Shown here piece after piece: positions 1-7,345 of a stretch of DNA of 35,876 nt. The translations under genes and the position numbers were made by a program. A model generated the notes under the pieces. It was not told the origin of the DNA. It worked only from the letters and a program-made list of their open reading frames with translations, and did no database searches. The stretch covers positions 94,062-129,937 of the forward strand of contig FR899900.1 in NCBI GenBank assembly GCA_000437595.1. Reading direction: 5' to 3'. This DNA comes from Faecalibacterium sp. CAG:74. GTDB taxonomy: Bacteria > Bacillota > Clostridia > Christensenellales > Aristaeellaceae. Positions within the stretch are counted from its first letter, which is position 1; the number at the start of each line of letters is the position of its first letter.

Positions 1-743
1 GACGGAATGCCGATGTACAGCACCTTTTGGAGCATTCGCCCGTTGAAACGGATTTTCCGCGGAATCAGGCGGTAGGATTCCGTCGCCTTCATCAGCTTCC
101 TCAGGCCGAGGAACGCGCTGACCGCCTGCGAGATGACCGTCGCGAACGCCGCGCCGCCAACGCCCATACCCAGCACGCCGACGAACAGCAAGTCCAGCGC
201 AACATTGAGCATGGCGGAAATAATCAGGAAATACAGTGGATGGCGGCTGTCGCCAACCGCTTGGAAAATACCGTTCACCGCATTATACAGAACAGCAAAA
301 ATCACGCCGCCAAAGTACACGCGGAAATACTCTATCGAATTCGGCAGCACGTCCGCTGGTGTGTGCATCCAGTCCAGAATCGTCGGTGTCAGCAGAACCC
401 CCACGAGTGTCAGCACGAGACCTGCGACGATTGCAAACGCAACAGACGTATGCACCGCAATCGAAACATTCTCATGATCCCTTGCGCCCCAGAATCTGCT
501 GACGACAACGCCTGCGCCAACGAAAACACCCTGAAAGAAGCCGATGAGCATGAAAATCAGGTTGCCGGACGAGCCAACTGCCGCCATAGCCTCCGTGCCC
601 AGCACATTGCCCACGATAAACGTATCCGCTACATTGTAGAACTGCTGAAACAGGTTGCCCAGAAAGATAGGAATCGCAAAACGAACCATCAGTTTCCAGA
701 TGCTGCCCTGTGTCATGTTTGCCGCGTGCGACTGATTTGCCAT
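1..743 (-). CDS. MATE-family multidrug/metabolite efflux transporter (3' part outside window)
   Basis: The reverse strand is open from an ATG at 743 to the window edge (about 247 residues), so the C-terminal part is missing. The translation starts MANQSHAANMTQGSIWKLMV and continues with features typical of the MATE family: a hydrophobic helix containing FLGNLFQQFYNVADTFIVG, then GTEAMAAVGSSGN, then several further membrane helices. Full-length MATE proteins have about 450 residues and 12 helices, so roughly half is visible. MATE proteins export drugs or metabolites in exchange for Na+ or H+. The start is supported by a GGAG ribosome binding site about 12 nt upstream and by a good promoter at 787-814. 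The gene diverges from the DUF368 gene. The substrate cannot be inferred. Confidence 0.93.
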   Translation of the reverse strand, partial: MANQSHAANMTQGSIWKLMVRFAIPIFLGNLFQQFYNVADTFIVGNVLGTEAMAAVGSSGNLIFMLIGFFQGVFVGAGVVVSRFWGARDHENVSIAVHTSVAFAIVAGLVLTLVGVLLTPTILDWMHTPADVLPNSIEYFRVYFGGVIFAVLYNAVNGIFQAVGDSRHPLYFLIISAMLNVALDLLFVGVLGMGVGGAAFATVISQAVSAFLGLRKLMKATESYRLIPRKIRFNGRMLQKVLYIGIP

Positions 744-786
744 TTGGTCTATTCACTCCATTGCTATTTTGACAGAAACCAATTTC

Positions 787-814
787 ATCATAGCACGTTT
801 CGACAGCTTGTCAA
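787..814 (-). promoter_or_regulatory. Sigma-A promoter of the MATE gene
   Basis: On the reverse strand, TTGACA (814-809), a 16-nt spacer and TATGAT (792-787) form a near-consensus promoter. It leaves a leader of about 35-40 nt before the ATG at 743. Confidence 0.75.
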
Positions 815-877
815 CGTGTTCGCGGAAAAAGTTGCCCAGCACGAAAAAATTGCAAACGTAAAATTTCGCTTGCAGGG

Positions 878-906
878 TTGTCATGAGCGGCAAATCATGG
901 TATGAT
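878..906 (+). promoter_or_regulatory. Sigma-A promoter of the DUF368/popT gene
   Basis: TTGTCA (878-883), a 17-nt spacer and TATGAT (901-906) lie about 44 nt upstream of the ATG at 950. The promoter is back to back with that of the MATE gene. Confidence 0.75.
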
Positions 907-949
907 GGTTTTCGGAAAATCCTTTCCAATATATTAAGGAGTGAAAGGC

Positions 950-1834
950 ATGAAATTCTTCATTGACATCCTCAAAGGCATGGTGATTGGGCTTGCCAAC
1001 ATCATCCCCGGCGTATCCGGCGGCACAATGATGGTTTCCATGGGCATCTACGATACGCTGATTTACTGCATCACCCACCTCTTTAAGCAGTTCAAGAAGT
1101 CCCTCATGACGCTGCTGCCGTTTGTTGTCGGCATGATTGCCGCGCTGGCGATTCTCTCCAACGTCATCACATGGGCGCTGATGGATGAATTTGCCTCGCT
1201 GCCAACGAATACGCTCTTCATCGGACTGATTCTGGGCGGTCTGCCCGCCATTTTCAAGCAGATCAAGGGCAGCAAAAAGCGCGACAGCATCCTTGGCGGC
1301 ATTCTGTTCGTGCTCTTCTTCGCGCTCGTTATCTTCATGGCAACGCTGAAAGAAACGCAGGATACCGGTGCGGTCATCTCTCTGAGCGTTCTGGAAGTCC
1401 TGAAGCTTACGCTGATGGGCTGCATTGCGTCCGCGACGATGGTCATCCCCGGTGTGTCCGGCTCGATGATGCTGATGCTGATGGGCTACTACTACCCCGT
1501 CATCGGCGCGATTAAGAACCTTATCAATGCGCTGGTGGCGCTCGATGGCGGCGCGATTCTCTACAACGTGGGCATTCTGCTGCCGTTTGGCGTCGGCGTG
1601 GTGATCGGCATTTTCGCCATTGCGAAGCTGATTGAGATTCTGCTTGCGAAGTGGAAGTGCATCACCTACGGCGCGATTCTTGGGCTTGTTGTCGCATCGC
1701 CGTTTGCCATCCTGATGGGGCTGTCGCTTCCCGGCTTCAACCTCGTGCAGGTGATTGTCAGCGTGCTGACGTTCATCTTGGGCTTCGCCGCCGCGTGGCT
1801 GCTGGCACGGAAGGACGAAAAGCCCGCCGCCTGA
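950..1834 (+). CDS. popT: DUF368 family membrane protein, PopT-type polyprenyl-phosphate translocase
   Basis: This is a 294-residue polytopic membrane protein. The N-terminus contains the DUF368 hallmark GMVIGLANIIPGVSGGTM, and a second related motif, MVIPGVSGSMMLMLMGYYY, lies near the middle, as expected for this internally duplicated family. From established work, DUF368 (PopT) proteins, like the DedA/UptA family, help return undecaprenyl phosphate across the membrane for reuse in wall and surface-polymer synthesis. A GTG at 941 is in frame, but the ATG at 950 is preferred because AAGGAG sits 8 nt before it. The gene is monocistronic, with its own promoter (878-906) and a terminator right after the stop. 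The family assignment is secure. The function is inferred from the family. Confidence 0.92.
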   Translation: MKFFIDILKGMVIGLANIIPGVSGGTMMVSMGIYDTLIYCITHLFKQFKKSLMTLLPFVVGMIAALAILSNVITWALMDEFASLPTNTLFIGLILGGLPAIFKQIKGSKKRDSILGGILFVLFFALVIFMATLKETQDTGAVISLSVLEVLKLTLMGCIASATMVIPGVSGSMMLMLMGYYYPVIGAIKNLINALVALDGGAILYNVGILLPFGVGVVIGIFAIAKLIEILLAKWKCITYGAILGLVVASPFAILMGLSLPGFNLVQVIVSVLTFILGFAAAWLLARKDEKPAA

Positions 1835-1846
1835 TTTTTGCCAATC

Positions 1847-1885
1847 GAAAACGCCCCTGTCTGCAATGGACAGAGGCGTTTTTTG
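1847..1885. terminator. Intrinsic terminator, usable in both directions
   Basis: A stem (AACGCC-CTGTC pairing with GACAG-GGCGTT, one mismatch, 7-nt loop) is followed by TTTTTT on the plus strand. On the minus strand the same stem is followed by TTTT. It therefore ends popT and could also end corA, whose transcript would first cross the 161-bp repeat. Confidence 0.85.
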
Positions 1886-1901
1886 ATGCCGCGGATGCGT
1901 T

Positions 1902-2062
1902 ATACTATTTCCAGATAAGAATGCGCCAAGATGCGCCGCGAATTTTTCATTCTGGCTAACGTGAATGAAACGCAGCGTAGCAGCGCTACGCTAAGTGGAA
2001 TGAGCGGACGCCAGAAGGGAAAAGGCGCAAGCAGATGGCGCAGGTGAATCTGGAAATAGTAT
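1902..2062. repeat. 161-bp near-palindromic repeat element, copy 1
   Basis: The ends are perfect 15-bp inverted repeats (ATACTATTTCCAGAT at 1902-1916, its complement at 2048-2062). Inside them TGCGCC (1922-1927) pairs with GGCGCA (2037-2042). Almost exactly in the centre is an 8-bp stem with a 3-nt loop (AGCGTAGC 1974-1981, GCTACGCT 1985-1992). The two halves also show weaker complementarity in between, so the whole unit can fold as one long imperfect hairpin. A copy of the same length, about 95% identical, lies at 11560-11720. The right end touches the TAA stop of the leftward corA gene. No open frame or transposase is inside. Confidence 0.93.
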
Positions 2063-3000
2063 TAGAACATGTTCTTTCGGCGCATAATAACGAAAGCGAA
2101 CAGCGTCAGGATGATGGAGATGCCGCAGACTGCTGCAAATCCCCACGCCTGCCTCTCAAACGGTACGGGGACGTTGATGCCCCAAATCGTCATAACCAGC
2201 GTCGGCACGGCAAAAAGGACGGTCAGCGCGGTCAGCACCTTCATGGTGATGTTCAGGTTGTTGTTGATGATGGAAGCGAACGCGTCAGTGGTGTTGCTCA
2301 TAATGTCGCGGTAAATCGAGCACATTTCCATTGCCTGCTTATTTTCGATGATAACATCCTCCAGCAGGTCGGTGTCCTCCGGATAGCGCTTGAGGATATC
2401 CTGGCGCATCAGGCGCTCCATGACCAGCGCGTTGCCTTTGAGCGACGTGTTGAAGTAAACCAGTGACTTCTCCAGCTTCATCATTTGCAGCAATTCCTGA
2501 TTGCGGCTGGTATGCTCCAGCTTTTCCTGAATGTGCTGGCTGGTTTTATCAATCTGCTTCAGGTAGGACAGGAAACGGCCAGCATTGCGCTGGAGAATTT
2601 GCAGGATGAAGCGGGTACGCTTGAACGTCCAGAAATTGCGAATGCGCTCCTCGGTGAAGTCATTGATGATGGGCGTATCGCGCGTGCAGACGGTGATAAT
2701 CACCTCGTCGCACAGCACGATGCCCAGCGGGATTGTACTGTACACATAGCCCGTGCCCTCGGTATCAACATATGGAATATCCACGATAATCAGCGTCTGC
2801 TGCTTATCCGAGTCGTAGTCAATGCGAGCGGATTCCTCTTCGTCCAGCGCGGCGGGCAGGAAGGTCGGATCAAGGTTGAAGCGGGTGGTCAGACCATCCA
2901 CTTCCTCCTTCGTTGGGCTTTGCAGATGCACCCACACGCCCTTTTCCAGCGTCGTGCATTCGGTCAGATGATCCTCGATGGTCTTGAAGATTCTTCTCAT
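2062..3000 (-). CDS. corA: CorA-family divalent metal (Mg2+/Co2+) transporter
   Basis: This 312-residue protein has the CorA layout: a large soluble N-terminal domain, a long helical stalk, and two membrane helices at the C-terminus ending in a basic MRRKNMF tail. The signature loop between the helices reads WGINVPVP, a G-x-N variant of the GMN selectivity motif. CorA proteins form pentameric channels that admit Mg2+ and related ions. The frame extends 8 codons upstream to 3024, but the ATG at 3000 is preferred because AAAGGA lies about 12 nt upstream. A strong promoter (3170-3198) gives a leader of about 160 nt that is rich in stems, as is common for metal transporters. The stop codon abuts repeat copy 1. 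Confidence 0.92.
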   Translation of the reverse strand: MRRIFKTIEDHLTECTTLEKGVWVHLQSPTKEEVDGLTTRFNLDPTFLPAALDEEESARIDYDSDKQQTLIIVDIPYVDTEGTGYVYSTIPLGIVLCDEVIITVCTRDTPIINDFTEERIRNFWTFKRTRFILQILQRNAGRFLSYLKQIDKTSQHIQEKLEHTSRNQELLQMMKLEKSLVYFNTSLKGNALVMERLMRQDILKRYPEDTDLLEDVIIENKQAMEMCSIYRDIMSNTTDAFASIINNNLNITMKVLTALTVLFAVPTLVMTIWGINVPVPFERQAWGFAAVCGISIILTLFAFVIMRRKNMF

Positions 3001-3163
3001 GTTAGTGCTGCGTCCTTTCAACATTTCCGAAGGAAGGCAGCGCGGTCGGCATCAGTCAGCCGTCAGAGCGCTGCCGATGGGCTCAGGGGTACTATACGGA
3101 TCACCGTCCATGCGGTCAGACACTCCTTTCCGGCGTTCGTGGGCTGCTTGCCCGAATGCCACG
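3001..3163 (-). promoter_or_regulatory. Structured 5' leader of corA (unassigned)
   Basis: This is the predicted untranslated leader between the corA promoter and its ATG. On the transcript, the 5' end forms an interrupted hairpin (GGC, TTCG and GGC pairing with GCC, CGAA and GCC, about 3133-3161). Further on, GGCAGCGC (3075-3068) pairs perfectly with GCGCTGCC (3043-3036), enclosing a smaller CGGC/GCCG stem. The last stretch carries AAATGTTGAAAGGACGC, faintly like part of an M-box, but the other conserved M-box blocks are absent. This could be a metal-responsive leader or simply a structured UTR. No known riboswitch class fits by eye. Confidence 0.45.
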
Positions 3164-3169
3164 CCTTTT

Positions 3170-3198
3170 ATCTTACGCCCATTTCCCGCAATTGTCAA
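3170..3198 (-). promoter_or_regulatory. Sigma-A promoter of corA
   Basis: On the reverse strand, TTGACA (3198-3193), a 17-nt spacer and TAAGAT (3175-3170) form the promoter. The expected start of transcription is near 3163. Between here and the RDD gene (3199-3456) I see only the -10-like site at 3399-3404, a ribosome binding site, and no credible small gene. Confidence 0.8.
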
Positions 3199-3398
3199 CG
3201 GGGTATGCCGCAAGAAATCAGAAAATGGTGCTTCATATCTATTATCTGCCTCGCCTGTGCCCTCCGGAAATCGTATAAACGGCACGCAGATGCTTTCGCA
3301 AATGTTGTTCCTGTGCTGTTTTCGGAGGAAATTTTAGAGAATCAGACGAATTTGCAGAAGAATTTTGTTTTTCCTATGGCTTTTTTACAAAATATCAG

Positions 3399-3404
3399 TA
3401 TAAT
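3399..3404 (+). promoter_or_regulatory. Likely -10 box of the RDD gene promoter
   Basis: A perfect TATAAT lies 52 nt upstream of the ATG at 3457 in an AT-rich stretch. No good -35 hexamer is found at 16-18 nt spacing, so the promoter may be weak or need an activator. Confidence 0.4.
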
Positions 3405-3456
3405 AGAGTAAGGAACCCTGCTTAGACTTTCTTAATCAGCGGGAGGTTATGTCCCT

Positions 3457-4218
3457 ATGACCTTTGACCTTCAACGGGCAAACGTGTGGAAGCGCATCTC
3501 GGCTTTTTTGTTCGATGTGATTCTGCTGGCGATTGCCTGCGTTCTTTGTGCGTGGGGATTATCAGCCCTGCTGGGATTCGACGCGCAGTACCAGACGCTC
3601 ATGGCGCGCTATCAGGCCGCCGCAGACGCGTGCGGGCTGGACATGTCCATCATGACCCAGACATACAGCACACTGACTGACGCACAGCGGGCGCTGGTGG
3701 AACAGGCGAACGCCGTGCTCGCCGCTGATGAAACTGCCGTTCATGCGTATGGCATGGTCGTTCAGCTGTCGATTCTCATCGTCAGTTTCGGCGTACTGTC
3801 GGGTTATCTCCTATTAGAATTCCTCGTTCCGCTCCTTTTCAAAAACGGACAAACCTTGGGAAAAAAGATATTCGGTGTGGCTCTGATGCGCAATGACGGC
3901 GTAAGAATCGGCCATGTGACGCTTTTTGTCCGCACAGTGCTGGGCAAATACGCGGTGGAAACCATGATTCCAATCATGGCGGTGATGATGCTGTTCTTCG
4001 GCAATCTGAATATCGTTGTGCTGGGCATTGTGCTGATTCTCTCCGTCGCGCAGTTTGTCCTCTTCCTCGCCACGCGGAAACATTCGCTGATTCACGATCT
4101 TCTTGCTGATACCGTCGCGGTTGATATGGCCAGCCAGATGATCTTCAATTCCACCGATGAGCTGGTTGCTTACAAAGCCAAACTCCAAGCAGAAAAGGTC
4201 GCGCATCAGACGTATTAA
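3457..4218 (+). CDS. RDD family membrane protein
   Basis: This 253-residue protein carries the features that name the RDD family: an Arg and an Asp in the first helix (WKRISAFLFD, about R13 and D20), a central NGQTLGKKIFGVALM segment, and a late conserved Asp in LIHDLLADT. There are four or five hydrophobic helices. A hydrophilic insert of about 60 residues between helices 1 and 2 probably faces outside. RDD proteins are poorly understood; some have been linked to Na+/H+ exchange in halophiles, which should not be assumed here. The start follows GGGAGG by 10 nt. The gene stands alone between corA (divergent) and the ABC operon. Confidence 0.85.
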   Translation: MTFDLQRANVWKRISAFLFDVILLAIACVLCAWGLSALLGFDAQYQTLMARYQAAADACGLDMSIMTQTYSTLTDAQRALVEQANAVLAADETAVHAYGMVVQLSILIVSFGVLSGYLLLEFLVPLLFKNGQTLGKKIFGVALMRNDGVRIGHVTLFVRTVLGKYAVETMIPIMAVMMLFFGNLNIVVLGIVLILSVAQFVLFLATRKHSLIHDLLADTVAVDMASQMIFNSTDELVAYKAKLQAEKVAHQTY

Positions 4219-4225
4219 GGCACCA

Positions 4226-4248
4226 CCGCGCAAATCTATCCCGCGCGG
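4226..4248 (+). terminator. Weak terminator-like hairpin after the RDD gene
   Basis: CCGCGC (4226-4231) pairs with GCGCGG (4243-4248) across an 11-nt loop just after the stop codon. Only CTTTC follows, so termination would be weak. Confidence 0.35.
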
Positions 4249-4268
4249 CTTTCAGACGATACTTCCAC

Positions 4269-4283
4269 CCGCTTCAAAAGCGG
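4269..4283. promoter_or_regulatory. Dyad upstream of the first ABC operon
   Basis: CCGCTT-CAA-AAGCGG is a perfect 6-bp inverted repeat about 47 nt before the ATG of the ATPase gene, placed where a local sugar repressor (LacI-type) might bind. No clear promoter can be read in the 111-nt gap, so the role is uncertain. Confidence 0.35.
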
Positions 4284-4329
4284 CGAAGGCATGTCACTAC
4301 GATGACAAAGGGCAAAGAAAGGGGATTCT

Positions 4330-5439
4330 ATGAAAATCGTTTTGCAGAACCTGACCAAAATCTTCCCGAGCCGCAACAAAAAGTCCGGCGAAGAAGTGGT
4401 AGCAGTCAACAATTTTGACTTTACCATCCCGGATGGAAAGCTGATTGGTCTTCTTGGCCCGTCTGGCTGCGGCAAAAGCACGACGCTGTACATGATTAGC
4501 GGTCTGCAAAAGCCATCCAGCGGCAAAATCTTCTTCGGGGAGGACGATGTGACCGATCTGTCCACGGAAAACCGCGGCATTGGTCTGGTGTTCCAGAATT
4601 ACGCGCTCTATCCCCATCTGACGGTCAAGCAGAACATCCTCTTCCCTTTGCAGAACCTCCGCGGCAAGGACAAGATGACTAAGGAAGCCATGCTGGAACG
4701 CGCGCATGAGGCCGCCCGGCTGGTGCAGATTGAGGAACTGCTGGAACGCAAGCCCAGCGAGCTTTCCGGCGGTCAGCAGCAGCGCGTCGCTATCGCCCGC
4801 GCGCTGGTGAAGATGCCCCGCGTGCTGCTGCTGGACGAGCCGCTGTCCAACCTTGACGCCCGCCTGCGCCTGCAGACGCGTGAGGAAATCCGCCGCATCC
4901 AGAAGGAAACGAAGATTACCACCGTTTTCGTCACGCACGACCAAGAAGAAGCCATGTCCATTTCCGACATGATTGTCGTTATGAAGTCCGGCGTGGTGCA
5001 GCAGATCGGCAAGCCGCAGGATGTCTATGACAACCCGGCGAACCTGTTTGTTGCGAACTTCCTCGGCACGCCGCCTATCAACATCTTCACCGGCCATGTC
5101 AAGGGCGAGCGTCTGTTCATCGGCGTGGACAATGTGATGGATGTGCCCGGCGTGAAGGATCAGGACGTGTTCGTTGGCATCCGCCCCGAAGGCTTCATCC
5201 TCGATATGGCGAACGGCACGCTGTGCTGCAAGCCGCAGAATGTCGAGGTCATGGGGCGCGACGTGTCCGTCGTCTCCACGCACGAAGCCTCCCAGAAGCC
5301 GACGGTACGCTCCATCATCGACGCGGACAACAAGGTAGATGCTTCCGCCGATGTCGTGCGCTACCGCATCAAGCCGCACAAGATCTTCCTGTTCACGCGG
5401 GATGACGAGGGCGTTCGCATTCCGTTCGAGGTGAAGTAA
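4330..5439 (+). CDS. Sugar ABC transporter ATP-binding protein (MalK/UgpC/MsmK type)
   Basis: This 369-residue ATPase energises a CUT1-type importer on the cytoplasmic side. Visible motifs are Walker A GPSGCGKST (43-51), Q-loop VFQN near 87-90, signature LSGGQ (145-149), Walker B VLLLDE (165-170) and switch His203 in THDQEEA. A C-terminal TOBE-like domain, typical of MalK proteins, follows from about residue 240 (NFLGTPPINIF). It is the first gene of a rightward operon; the next gene starts 1 nt after its stop. The start has a strong GGGG ribosome binding site. A second MalK-type ATPase lies at 32143-33264. Such ATPases are often shared among transporters, so the substrate cannot be read from it. 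Confidence 0.95.
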   Translation: MKIVLQNLTKIFPSRNKKSGEEVVAVNNFDFTIPDGKLIGLLGPSGCGKSTTLYMISGLQKPSSGKIFFGEDDVTDLSTENRGIGLVFQNYALYPHLTVKQNILFPLQNLRGKDKMTKEAMLERAHEAARLVQIEELLERKPSELSGGQQQRVAIARALVKMPRVLLLDEPLSNLDARLRLQTREEIRRIQKETKITTVFVTHDQEEAMSISDMIVVMKSGVVQQIGKPQDVYDNPANLFVANFLGTPPINIFTGHVKGERLFIGVDNVMDVPGVKDQDVFVGIRPEGFILDMANGTLCCKPQNVEVMGRDVSVVSTHEASQKPTVRSIIDADNKVDASADVVRYRIKPHKIFLFTRDDEGVRIPFEVK

Positions 5440-5440
5440 G

Positions 5441-6379
5441 ATGGTAGAAAGCAAGCATCAATGGAAAGCATGGCTCTATCTCGCCCCCGCCATCGTGCTG
5501 CTGCTGGTCTTTACGGTCTGGCCGATTATCAACACGGTGCGGCTGGCATTCCTGAATGACTACAACAGCCTGAGCGAAGTCGGCGGTGCCACCTTCACCG
5601 TTGGCGTCAAGAACTTCCAGACGGTTATCGGCGACAGCGGCTTCAAGACGGCGCTGAAAAACACGATGCTCCTGTGCCTGTTCACCGTGCCGATTTCGAC
5701 GATTCTCGCGCTGCTGATTGCGGTTGCGCTGAACTCCATCAAGCCCCTGCAGAAGGTACTGCAAACCATCTTCTTCCTGCCCTATGTGACCAACTCCATC
5801 GCCATCGGCATGGTTTTCGCCGCGATGTTCAACATCATCGGTATGCCGCACATGGAGCGCCTGATTCAGACCAAGGGCATTGTCAATAATGTCATTGAGC
5901 TTTTCGGCGGGCACTACGTCAACTGGATTAACCAAGGCTCGGAATACTGGGCGAACATGTTCGTCATGATTGTCTACATCGTGTGGAACGCGCTGCCCTT
6001 CAAAATTCTGGTACTGCTGGGCGGTCTGCAGGGCATCAACAAGCAGTATTACGACGCGGCAAAGGTGGACTCTACTCCCCGCTGGCGCGTGTTCACCAAA
6101 ATCACCGTGCCGCTCCTCTCTCCGATGATTGCCTACGTCGTCATCACCGGCTTCATCGGCGGCTTCAAGGAATACACCAGCATCGTCGGCATTTTCGGTG
6201 AGACCATGGGGCCTGCGGGCGACGCAGGACGCATGAACACCATCGTCGGCATGATTTACGATGCACTGCCGAAGTCCAACTACGGCGTGGCCAGTGCCGC
6301 TGCGCTGATTCTGTTTGCGATCATCTTCGTCGTGACGATGATCAACATGCAGGTCAGCAAGAAGCGCGTGCATTATTGA
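5441..6379 (+). CDS. Sugar ABC transporter permease (MalF/UgpA type)
   Basis: This 312-residue inner permease has about six membrane helices. The first begins WLYLAPAIVLLLVFTVWPII, which is characteristic of CUT1 MalF-like subunits. The cytoplasmic coupling loop (EAA motif) appears as YDAAKVDSTPRWRVFTKI followed by TVPLLSP. It should pair with the following permease to form the channel. Its start lies 1 nt after the ATPase stop, with GAGGTGA inside the upstream gene, so translation is probably coupled. Confidence 0.93.
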   Translation: MVESKHQWKAWLYLAPAIVLLLVFTVWPIINTVRLAFLNDYNSLSEVGGATFTVGVKNFQTVIGDSGFKTALKNTMLLCLFTVPISTILALLIAVALNSIKPLQKVLQTIFFLPYVTNSIAIGMVFAAMFNIIGMPHMERLIQTKGIVNNVIELFGGHYVNWINQGSEYWANMFVMIVYIVWNALPFKILVLLGGLQGINKQYYDAAKVDSTPRWRVFTKITVPLLSPMIAYVVITGFIGGFKEYTSIVGIFGETMGPAGDAGRMNTIVGMIYDALPKSNYGVASAAALILFAIIFVVTMINMQVSKKRVHY

Positions 6380-6389
6380 GAGGTGCAGT

Positions 6390-7283
6390 ATGTCCGAAAA
6401 AGATTTCACCATCATGCATTCGCGGAACATGCAGCAAGTCAGCGTCACCCAGCGCATTACGAAGGTGCTGACGCTGTTCATCACCTATGCTTTCCTCATT
6501 GTGATGGCGCTGATTGTGCTGTTCCCGTTCTACTGGATGATTATCTCTTCCCTGAAGTCGCTGGATGAATACCGCGCGTCTGTGCCGACGTTCTGGCCGC
6601 GCATGGTGCTCATCAGCAACTACGCCGATGCGTTCTCCACCGGCAATCTGGGCCGCCTGTTCCTCAACACCGCCTATGTCGGCATCGTCTCGACGATGCT
6701 GTCCCTGATTATCACCATCCTGACGGCGTTCGCGTTTGCCCGGCTGGAATTCAAGGGCAAGAACGCGCTGTTCGGCGCGCTGCTGGCGACGATGATGATA
6801 CCCGGCGAGCTGTTCACCATCACCAACTACCAGACGATTTTCATGCTTGGCTGGCAGAACACCTACACGGTGCTGATTGTGCCGTTCCTTGTCAGCGTGT
6901 TCTACATCTATCTGCTGCGCCAGAACTTCCTGCAGATTCCGAACGAACTGTATCTTGCGGCAAAGGTAGACGGCACGAGCGACTTCAAGTACCTGTGGAA
7001 GGTCATGGTGCCGCTCTCCCTGCCGACGCTGATTTCCATCACCATTCTGAAAATGATGGGCGCATGGAACTCCTACGTCTGGCCGCGTCTGGTGGCGAAT
7101 GACGATGCGCACAAGCTGATTACCAACGGTCTGCGCAACGCCTTCAACAGCTCCACCGGTGAAACGAATTATCCCGTGCAGATGGCGGCGGTCGCGATGG
7201 TGTCGTTCCCGCTGTTCCTTGTGTTCATCTTCCTGCGCAAGTACATCATGTCGGGTGTCAGCCGCAGCGGTATCAAAGGTTAA
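6390..7283 (+). CDS. Sugar ABC transporter permease (MalG/UgpE type)
   Basis: This 297-residue permease is the second channel subunit. The first helix leads into the MalG-like FPFYWMIISSLKSLDEY. The EAA coupling loop reads YLAAKVDGTSDFKYLWKV, then MVPLSLPTL. The ATG at 6390 is preceded by GAGAGGTG and begins 10 nt after the previous stop, as expected within an operon. A hairpin with a T-rich tail follows the stop and separates it from the binding-protein gene. Confidence 0.93.
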   Translation: MSEKDFTIMHSRNMQQVSVTQRITKVLTLFITYAFLIVMALIVLFPFYWMIISSLKSLDEYRASVPTFWPRMVLISNYADAFSTGNLGRLFLNTAYVGIVSTMLSLIITILTAFAFARLEFKGKNALFGALLATMMIPGELFTITNYQTIFMLGWQNTYTVLIVPFLVSVFYIYLLRQNFLQIPNELYLAAKVDGTSDFKYLWKVMVPLSLPTLISITILKMMGAWNSYVWPRLVANDDAHKLITNGLRNAFNSSTGETNYPVQMAAVAMVSFPLFLVFIFLRKYIMSGVSRSGIKG

Positions 7284-7285
7284 TC

Positions 7286-7312
7286 GGCGGATTTCCGCCT
7301 TTAACAATTTTT
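7286..7312 (+). terminator. Intercistronic hairpin between permease and binding-protein genes
   Basis: GGCGGA (7286-7291) pairs with TCCGCC (7294-7299), followed by TTTAACAATTTTTT. It could be a partial terminator or an mRNA-processing or stabilising hairpin that sets the level of the binding protein relative to the permeases. Confidence 0.5.
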
Positions 7313-7345
7313 TGTCTCCCTCGACCAGAAAGGAAGGAAAGACAC

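Noticed and set aside
1902..2062. Insertion sequence or CRISPR array for the 161-bp repeats
   Set aside because: No open frame, transposase or spaced short repeats are present. A clear target-site duplication could not be identified, so only a non-coding element is supported.
3001..3163. M-box (ykoK) magnesium riboswitch upstream of corA
   Set aside because: Only a short AAATGTTGAAAGGACGC-like stretch is shared. The 5' GGTGAGGCTCC block and the later pairing blocks are missing, and the ATG follows too soon.
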